Below, one piece after another: positions 24,745 to 29,832 of a stretch of DNA of 29,832 nt. The translations under genes and the position numbers were made by a program. Below the pieces are notes generated by a model. The model saw only the letters and a program-made list of their open reading frames with translations, did no database searches and had not been told where the DNA came from. The number at the start of each line of letters is the position of its first letter. The stretch's first letter is position 1. This DNA comes from CAYVBJ01 sp964415185 (GTDB lineage: Bacteria; Bacteroidota; Rhodothermia; Balneolales; Balneolaceae): contig CAYPZI010000025.1 of assembly GCA_964415185.1 (NCBI GenBank), positions 1 to 29,832 of the forward strand, read 5' to 3'.

Positions 24745-25116
24745 AGCGGGTTCATGGGTAAAAACCGGATCGTAAGTAAGTAAAACCTTTCCTATTAGTT
24801 TATAGCCGCCAGGATGCCCGATCTCAGATATGCGATATGCGATCTCTGATCTGGAGAAACTTCGCATATCTAAGCTCGTATATCTCCAATCGCATATCAA
24901 ATACCGGGTATTTTACAGAACGCCATCGTGAAAAATCAATATGTACGGAGTACTTCAGTCAACTTTTCCGTTTTCACTTCTATCTCACCCCAATCTTATC
25001 AATTCGCAACACAGATATACGATATTCTTTACAAGATAAATTGCTGTATCATTACAGGAGTTCTTCAAAAATCTTATCTTACCGTTAAATTAATTAACCG
25101 ATAAAAAAAATTAATC
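24745..25116. other. Intergenic region with GATATGCGAT inverted repeats, no gene seen
   Basis: No credible coding frame is present. GATATGCGAT occurs twice in overlapping direct copies (24827-24836 and 24834-24843), a reverse-complement copy is at 24889-24898 and the related TCGCATATCT at 24862-24871 pairs perfectly with AGATATGCGA at 24826-24835. Together they can form a small stem-loop cluster between the WbqC-family gene and the isocitrate dehydrogenase gene. The rest of the stretch is A/T-rich and shows nothing I recognise. Confidence 0.5.
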
Positions 25117-26124
25117 ATGCCAAAAGTTGTATTGATACCGGGAGATGGTATCGGACCTGAAATATCAGCATCCGTAAAAAAAATATTAAATGCTGCAGGA
25201 GCAGACATTGAGTGGGTAGAATGCCTGGCAGGAGAAACGGCACAGAAAGAATTGGGAAATCCCATTCCACAGGAAACGGTAGACGCAATTACCGAGCATA
25301 AAATTGCAATGAAAGGTCCGCTTACCACTCCCGTAGGTTCGGGATTCAGGTCTGTAAATGTGAGCCTGAGGCAAAAATTTGACCTATACAGCAACATACG
25401 GCCTGCCAAATCGATTCCCAATATTGCCACGCCGTTCCTGGATGTGGATCTAATTATGTTCAGGGAAAACACACAAGGACTGTACATCGGAAAAGAAAAA
25501 TGGGTGGATGAAGAGCACGAACACGCTGAAAGCATTGCCGTTGTAACGAGAGATGCAAGCGAACGGATTATCAGGGCGGCTTTTGAGTATGCAGTTAAAC
25601 AAAACAGGAAGAAAGTGACGCTGGTTCATAAAGCCAATATCCTGAAGCTGACTACCGGCCTGTTTTTGAAAATCGGGCAGGAGATAGCCGAAGAGTACCC
25701 GGATATTAATTTTGAAGACCTCATTGTTGACAACATGGCGATGCAAATGGTTATGAGGCCGCAACAGTTTGATGTGATAGTTACCACCAACCTTTTCGGC
25801 GACATCCTTTCGGATCTCGCTGCCGGACTCGTAGGCGGGCTTGGAGTTACAGGTGCAGCCAATATCGGTGATGAAGCTGCCATGTTTGAAGCCGTGCACG
25901 GGTCTGCACCCGATATTGCGGGTAAAAATCTCGCCAATCCGATAGCCCTGCTTTTTTCAGCGCTCATGATGCTTGAATATCTCGGCCAAAGCCGTGTTGC
26001 GACTCATATCCGGGCAGCTATGTATGCCGTGTTGCAGGATCAGAAATATGTCTGCACACCCGACATCGGCGGCAGCGGCAATACGGCCACATTCACCGAA
26101 GCTGTTTGCCACGCACTCGAGTAA
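25117..26124 (+). CDS. NAD-dependent isocitrate dehydrogenase (IDH3/IPMDH-like family)
   Basis: A 335-residue beta-decarboxylating dehydrogenase. Visible features are IPGDGIGPEI (7-16), the substrate loop GSGFRSVNVSLRQKFDLYSN with Ser79, Arg85 and Arg95 in NIRPAK, RENTQGLYIG (116-125), HKANILKLTTGLF with catalytic Lys172, and metal-ligand aspartates in TNLFGDILSDLAAG (Asp229, Asp233). The nucleotide site EAVHGSAPDIAGKN has Asp266-Ile267, the pattern that selects NAD in relatives. SVN before the LR(Q/K) motif and the RENTxGxYxG block favour isocitrate over isopropylmalate; homoisocitrate dehydrogenase remains possible. It would feed 2-oxoglutarate into the TCA cycle. It stands alone, with no leu genes around it. 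Confidence 0.87.
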   Translation: MPKVVLIPGDGIGPEISASVKKILNAAGADIEWVECLAGETAQKELGNPIPQETVDAITEHKIAMKGPLTTPVGSGFRSVNVSLRQKFDLYSNIRPAKSIPNIATPFLDVDLIMFRENTQGLYIGKEKWVDEEHEHAESIAVVTRDASERIIRAAFEYAVKQNRKKVTLVHKANILKLTTGLFLKIGQEIAEEYPDINFEDLIVDNMAMQMVMRPQQFDVIVTTNLFGDILSDLAAGLVGGLGVTGAANIGDEAAMFEAVHGSAPDIAGKNLANPIALLFSALMMLEYLGQSRVATHIRAAMYAVLQDQKYVCTPDIGGSGNTATFTEAVCHALE

Positions 26125-26322
26125 CAGCAGATAATTTGACTTCAAGCTTTACCGGTGAACGCCTGTATCGCAAAAAGTGAATAGATACAAAAAGAGAGCA
26201 AGAATAAACTGCGCACTTGGCGGATTCATTGCGTTCTCAACGTGAAACAAAATAGCAAGTTCACTGTTCCAACAAAGGATTTTTATTTGCTGATATGCAA
26301 TAAATTATATGCTCAACAGATT

Positions 26323-26808
26323 TTAAATTTCTTTAAAATCAACCTGACGCGAATGGGTATCGAGCAGGGCAACCATCGCATCATTTTCAAAACCGTGGAC
26401 ACTCCCCGGGTTGATAGAAACCGTATTTCCAATTGTATCAAGCCTCTGCTCATGAGTGTGGCCTGAAATCACAAAATCATACTTCCCGGATTTTTCGAGG
26501 CTTTCTGTTATTGCAGGATAGGTGCCATGGTAAACGGCTATAAACTTGCGGTCAGTTTCAAATTCATAAAACTCTCCGTGCAGCGTTGCATCAATTTCCC
26601 TGAATTTTTCCATTAAAAGATATTTGTCTCCGTCATTATTACCGAAAATGCCGTGAAGGTTAAGTCCCTTGAAATGTTGAATGGTAAAAGGGCTGCAGTA
26701 ATCACCGGCGTGAATCACTTTATCTGCCTTTGCATTCTGGAACAGCTTAACAGCCTTTTTTATATGAGGAACGTGGTCGTGAGAATCGGAAATGAGTCCA
26801 ATAAGCAT
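26323..26808 (-). CDS. YfcE/MJ0936-type metallophosphoesterase
   Basis: A 161-residue cytoplasmic phosphodiesterase of the small calcineurin-like family. The metal-binding motifs are all present: ISDSHDH (Asp8, His10), HAGDYC (Asp36), GNNDGD (Asn58/Asp59), HGTYP and SGHTHEQR with SINPGS. Relatives hydrolyse phosphodiester bonds in vitro with Mn2+ or Ni2+; the cellular substrate is unknown. The length matches single-domain members. The gene is divergent from the beta-propeller lipoprotein with 70 bases between starts. No ribosome-binding site is visible upstream of the ATG. Confidence 0.9.
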   Translation of the reverse strand: MLIGLISDSHDHVPHIKKAVKLFQNAKADKVIHAGDYCSPFTIQHFKGLNLHGIFGNNDGDKYLLMEKFREIDATLHGEFYEFETDRKFIAVYHGTYPAITESLEKSGKYDFVISGHTHEQRLDTIGNTVSINPGSVHGFENDAMVALLDTHSRQVDFKEI

Positions 26809-26878
26809 AATTCGAATATCGGTTTTTTTTGAAAGTACAATTTACTAACATAAGCGCACCACCAACTATTATAATCAA

Positions 26879-28060
26879 ATGATAAAATCTATGGAAAAAT
26901 ATTTGCTTAGCCTCGTTTTGCTGGTTTCATCGGTGGCTTGTTCAAAAGATCAGGAAGATCAATCGGTTAATAGCCGGCCTGATTTCGAATCGATTACGGT
27001 TTACGATACAGAGAAGAGATTTTCCATATCTGAGTTTGATGACGGCCAATTTTTTGCTTCGGTTGTCAGTGTTTTTTCGGGGAATGATGATACGATCTTT
27101 GCACTTGACACGAGAGCTTTAAAAATTTATATGTTTGCCCCCGATGGAAACTATCTTGGTTATATTGGAGGAGAGGGAGAAGGCCCGGGCGAATTCAAGC
27201 GAATGGGTTCAATTTCTCTCATATCACCGGATACTTTTTCCGTGATGGATTGGGAATTGGCCCGGATTACTCTTTTTTCTAAACGAAATGGCACATGGGA
27301 AGCGGTAGAATATTTCGATCGTCCAAGCGGCTCTCGTGAATACGGATCCGAAATCTATTTTAACTTCAACAATTTATATCCGCGTAAAAATGGTTATATA
27401 GCGCGGTTTCAAAGTTCATTTACACCGGTTGATACGGCAACCCATAGCTTTGCCTATTACATTTTGATGGATGAGGAACTAAACCCTGTAGATGAAACCG
27501 AATACGGAATGCAACTGGTATCCAAAGTTTATGTAGTCCGCAACCGGGGACGATCATTGAGTATGACATCTGTTCCCCAGGCACACAGCAGGATTTATGA
27601 TTTTACCTATGATGGACGTGAAGTAAGCTCATGGACGGGAGACAATCTTATTACTGTGCGGCACATTGCAAGCGGCGACTCTGTAGCATTTGAATTTCCA
27701 TCAAAACGAGTTCCTGTTACGGAAGATGAGAAAAATGAAATTGCCGAAAACCGCGTTCCAAATCCGGGCAGCAGCCCATTTACAAGAGAAGGCTTTAAAG
27801 AAAAAATTCCCGATTATAAATCTCTCGCCAGGCAGCTTTTGGCAGATGATAAAAACCGGATATGGGTACTTATCCATCCTTTTCAGGAAGGTGACCCGGA
27901 ATGGCTGATTTACAGTACGGATGGAAAATTGCTTGGCGCGGCAAATCATCCCGGAGGCAGGGTTACTCAAATCAGAGATAACCGGATGTATGTTATCGAT
28001 TCATCCGGTGACGTTGAGCCTTCATTTGGTGTTTATGACCTGGTTCAATCGGATTCTTGA
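26879..28060 (+). CDS. 6-bladed beta-propeller lipoprotein
   Basis: A 393-residue protein with signal peptide and lipobox SSVAC (Cys21 from the ATG at 26879, or Cys17 from the in-frame ATG at 26891). The mature part has repeated beta-propeller blades such as TIFALDTRALKIYMFAPDGN followed by LGYIGGEGEGPGEFKRMGSI, the signature of the NHL-like 6-bladed propellers of Bacteroidota/Balneolota; later blades include NRIWVLIHPF and WLIYSTDGKLLGA. Such proteins often form large paralogous sets on the cell surface with no known ligand. It should be lipid-anchored facing the periplasm or outside. The first ATG is kept, but neither start has a strong ribosome-binding site. Confidence 0.85.
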   Translation: MIKSMEKYLLSLVLLVSSVACSKDQEDQSVNSRPDFESITVYDTEKRFSISEFDDGQFFASVVSVFSGNDDTIFALDTRALKIYMFAPDGNYLGYIGGEGEGPGEFKRMGSISLISPDTFSVMDWELARITLFSKRNGTWEAVEYFDRPSGSREYGSEIYFNFNNLYPRKNGYIARFQSSFTPVDTATHSFAYYILMDEELNPVDETEYGMQLVSKVYVVRNRGRSLSMTSVPQAHSRIYDFTYDGREVSSWTGDNLITVRHIASGDSVAFEFPSKRVPVTEDEKNEIAENRVPNPGSSPFTREGFKEKIPDYKSLARQLLADDKNRIWVLIHPFQEGDPEWLIYSTDGKLLGAANHPGGRVTQIRDNRMYVIDSSGDVEPSFGVYDLVQSDS

Positions 28061-28195
28061 ATTTACACTATCATTGGTTAATAAATTCAATCAAAGCTGG
28101 ATCCTTTAAATCAGGAAAGAGAACAAAACATCTAAACCAAAGCGATCACGGTGAATTCACAACGAACACGGCGGGTTGAAAGCTTTTCCAATCTC

Positions 28196-28215
28196 TAATC
28201 ATTTTTAAATGATTA
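28196..28215. terminator. A/T-rich hairpin after the beta-propeller gene
   Basis: TAATCATTT (28196-28204) and AAATGATTA (28207-28215) form a perfect 9-bp stem with a two-base loop, followed six bases later by a run of T. It lies 135 bases past the beta-propeller stop and ahead of the next gene. The stem is A/T-rich, so it would be a weak terminator at best, and it may instead be a regulatory palindrome for the acidic orphan gene. Confidence 0.3.
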
Positions 28216-28229
28216 AAAGATTTTTTAAA

Positions 28230-28237
28230 TATTTTTG
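28230..28237 (+). promoter_or_regulatory. Candidate -7 box before the acidic orphan gene
   Basis: TATTTTTG matches TAnnTTTG, the Bacteroidota -7 consensus, 56 bases before the start of the acidic orphan gene. The surrounding DNA is very A/T-rich, so a chance match is easy, and no TTTG -33 box is present at the expected place. Confidence 0.3.
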
Positions 28238-28293
28238 TAAGGAATGGATATTTTTTCATTCATACTGCTACAACCTCTAACATAATTTTTAGA

Positions 28294-28995
28294 ATGATGA
28301 ATAATCATGAAAATTGGGATCAATTCAATGATGAAAATAATGAACCGGAAATCTGGGATGAATACCGGTGGGAAGAGTTTATGCAGGAGTCGGATAAGCG
28401 AACAGAGCAGTACATGCTGCTTGTGGAAAAGTACAAAGATCACCCCGACCGCAAACGCCTGATTGCAATCGAAATGGGCTGGGACCACATAGCTGATGAA
28501 ATGGATGAAGAAGAGGATTGGCTGAATCTGACAGATGAATTCATTATCGATGATTCTGAAGAAGGCGAAGAGTGGAAACGCGGAACTATATACGAAGATC
28601 CGTTTGAATTTGATGATTTTGAAAACTTTCCGCTTTACCAAAAAGCTCAGCAGTTTACACTCGATGCAATTGACCTGATAGACAACCGATTTGACAATCC
28701 GGAAGATAAATCAATACATGCGTTTGCTGCCTCGGTTATACTTCCGCCGGCAAAAATTGCAGGTGGTTTCGGATTCGGTTTTGATATTGAAAGCCTTGGC
28801 GGCAACATAGCAAACAACAAAAGAGGCCTTGCAGCCGCAAACCGGATGCTGAGTGCTCTTACAGAACTTCGCGAAAAGGAACTACTTGATCGAAAGACAT
28901 TTCAGGATCTTTACAGCCGCGGAAAAGAAGTCCGTGATGAACTTGCCATCTATATTGTTGAATTAAGGGAAAGGTTCCGGAAGAACCTTCCCTGA
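28294..28995 (+). CDS. Uncharacterised acidic protein
   Basis: A 233-residue protein that I do not recognise. The first 120 residues are strongly acidic and Trp-rich (NNEPEIWDEYRWEEFMQE, then DEMDEEEDWLNLTDEFIID). The middle (residues about 128-165) is less charged and includes SVILPPAKIAGGFGFGFDIE, and the C-terminal third is a likely helix (RMLSALTELREKELLDRKTF, continuing to RERFRKN). There is no signal peptide or membrane segment, so it should be cytoplasmic. It starts with two consecutive ATGs (28294 and 28297). It is transcribed toward the sigma-factor pair on the opposite strand. The steady codon structure and length suggest a real gene, but nothing assigns a function. Confidence 0.75.
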   Translation: MMNNHENWDQFNDENNEPEIWDEYRWEEFMQESDKRTEQYMLLVEKYKDHPDRKRLIAIEMGWDHIADEMDEEEDWLNLTDEFIIDDSEEGEEWKRGTIYEDPFEFDDFENFPLYQKAQQFTLDAIDLIDNRFDNPEDKSIHAFAASVILPPAKIAGGFGFGFDIESLGGNIANNKRGLAAANRMLSALTELREKELLDRKTFQDLYSRGKEVRDELAIYIVELRERFRKNLP

Positions 28996-29051
28996 TTGTG
29001 TTCAATTATCTGTAATAATGGTCTTTGCATTTTAACTGAAAAGATCTTGTA

Positions 29052-29441
29052 CTATTGGAATTGATCTTGCTTTTTTTCCATCAAAACGGCCACCTGATAT
29101 TCAAGCCTCTTCATTTCACGAAGTACGGAGTTTTTGTCCATCTGCATCCAGTGCCACATCTTGATCATGGAAGCGAACATTAGCGCGAGAAACATAGCCA
29201 TGCCATACTGGATTATTTCCACAGATTCATTCAGAGTGAAGGCCTGGTAGCCACAATAAAAAGCAATGGCTACTACTATGAAATTTACTATCAACATTGC
29301 TATTGCGATCCAGCCGAATTTGCCCCTGTATATTTCTCCCAGGCTTCGGAAAAGTCCGGACTCATCCAGGTTGCGGTAAAACTCCGCTTCATCTTTGCTC
29401 AGTGATTCTGTAATCAGTTTGTCGATTTCTTCTTTTTTCAT
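29052..29441 (-). CDS. Two-TM membrane protein paired with an ECF sigma factor (possibly DUF6768)
   Basis: A 129-residue protein with a charged N-terminal cytoplasmic segment (EEIDKLITESLSKDEAEFYR), two membrane helices (WIAIAMLIVNFIVVAIAFYC and MAMFLALMFASMIKM) and a C-terminal charged helix starting WHWMQMDKNSVLREMKRLE. The pattern recalls the DUF6768 family found next to ECF sigma factors in Bacteroidota; this name is from memory and is uncertain. The start codon overlaps the sigma-factor stop (ATGA), so the two are coupled. By position it may control or respond to the sigma factor, but it lacks the zinc motif of classical ZAS anti-sigma factors. No ribosome-binding site is needed given the overlap. 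Confidence 0.75.
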   Translation of the reverse strand: MKKEEIDKLITESLSKDEAEFYRNLDESGLFRSLGEIYRGKFGWIAIAMLIVNFIVVAIAFYCGYQAFTLNESVEIIQYGMAMFLALMFASMIKMWHWMQMDKNSVLREMKRLEYQVAVLMEKKQDQFQ

Positions 29442-29832
29442 TGTGTTTCCTCATTTATTGATTTAATGATACTCTTCAGTTTTTCGCGGGCATGATACAA
29501 CCGCGATTTTACGGTTCCTTCCGGTACATCCAGCGCATCGCTGATTTCAAGAAGGCTCAGGTTGTCCAGGTAAAACATCCGGAGGACCATCCGCTGGGTG
29601 GCCGGGAGATCCATTAATCCGGCGCGAATACTTTCCATTTCATTAACCGGTTGGGTACTATCATCCACCTCTTCGGTTTTTGCAGTTTCTGCTTTCAGTA
29701 CCTGGGCCCTTTTACGCATTCGCTGTTGTTCACGAATCCAGTCGACGGACCTTCTTTTGACGATTGTGTGTGCCCAGGCTTCAAAGCTGATTTTCAGGCT
29801 CAGCTCCGGAAGCTTCTGAATGATGTCAATCC
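29438..29832 (-). CDS. ECF-type RNA polymerase sigma factor (5' end beyond the window)
   Basis: A sigma-70 family regulator of the ECF class, which directs RNA polymerase to a small set of promoters. The frame is open to the right edge, so the start lies outside; about 131 codons are visible. The right part reads KLPELSLKISFEAWAHTIVK and RRSVDWIREQQ, the end of region 2. Region 4 follows with MDLPATQRMVLRMFYLDNLS and the helix-turn-helix ISDALDVPEGTVKSRLYHAR. An internal ATG at 29719 would omit region 2 and is not the true start. The stop overlaps the start of the two-TM protein gene by four bases. Its target genes are unknown. Confidence 0.9.
   Translation of the reverse strand, partial: IDIIQKLPELSLKISFEAWAHTIVKRRSVDWIREQQRMRKRAQVLKAETAKTEEVDDSTQPVNEMESIRAGLMDLPATQRMVLRMFYLDNLSLLEISDALDVPEGTVKSRLYHAREKLKSIIKSINEETQ

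Noticed and set aside
28139..28180. GAATTCACAACGAACACGG stretch as a repeat
   Set aside because: It recalls low-complexity intergenic repeats, but no second copy was found in the window.
1..29832. Defence system, CRISPR array, prophage or secondary-metabolite cluster
   Set aside because: No regularly spaced repeats, integrase, phage structural gene or biosynthetic core gene was found; RecQ and the DUF559 remnant alone do not make a defence locus.

Overview
The window is an ordinary-looking stretch of bacterial chromosome, most likely from a marine or halophilic member of the Balneolota/Rhodothermota side of the Bacteroidota (inference). The signs are lipoproteins typical of that group (a 6-bladed beta-propeller lipoprotein, a TonB-C-domain lipoprotein, a GH31 lipoprotein-like enzyme), mostly weak Shine-Dalgarno sequences, a perfect TAnnTTTG -7 box upstream of one gene, and many palindromic intergenic repeats. 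No rRNA, tRNA, CRISPR array, prophage or intact insertion sequence was seen.

Layout. 1-5.6 kb: a secreted S9 peptidase (-), then a DinB-family protein, a Gfo/Idh/MocA oxidoreductase and a periplasmic LolA-like protein (+). 5.6-10.9 kb, all on -: a tandem universal stress protein, then a likely operon running 56-aa ORF, recQ, DUF368/PopT-type undecaprenyl-phosphate translocase, TonB-C-domain lipoprotein. 10.9-18.8 kb: ilvE (+), a lipoprotein, a DUF4405 membrane protein, a serA-pcs pair (3-phosphoglycerate dehydrogenase-like enzyme and phosphatidylcholine synthase), a broken DUF559 gene between two copies of a palindromic repeat, and a GH31 glycosidase (all -). 18.9-22.2 kb: a Ca2+/Na+ antiporter and trhO (+), convergent with pcm (-). 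22.3-26.1 kb (+): an NhaC-type antiporter overlapping a WbqC-family gene by four bases, then an NAD-type isocitrate dehydrogenase. 26.3-29.8 kb: a metallophosphoesterase (-), a beta-propeller lipoprotein and an acidic orphan protein (+), and at the right edge an ECF sigma factor cut by the window end, overlapping a two-TM membrane protein gene (-).

The genes mostly serve core metabolism, envelope upkeep, ion balance and repair. I found no convincing new multi-gene system. The most unusual material is non-coding: several unrelated palindrome or fold-back families lie close to gene ends, and one class brackets the DUF559 pseudogene, which carries an in-frame TGA and a one-base frameshift. A short ORF coupled to recQ and an acidic orphan protein are the main coding unknowns.
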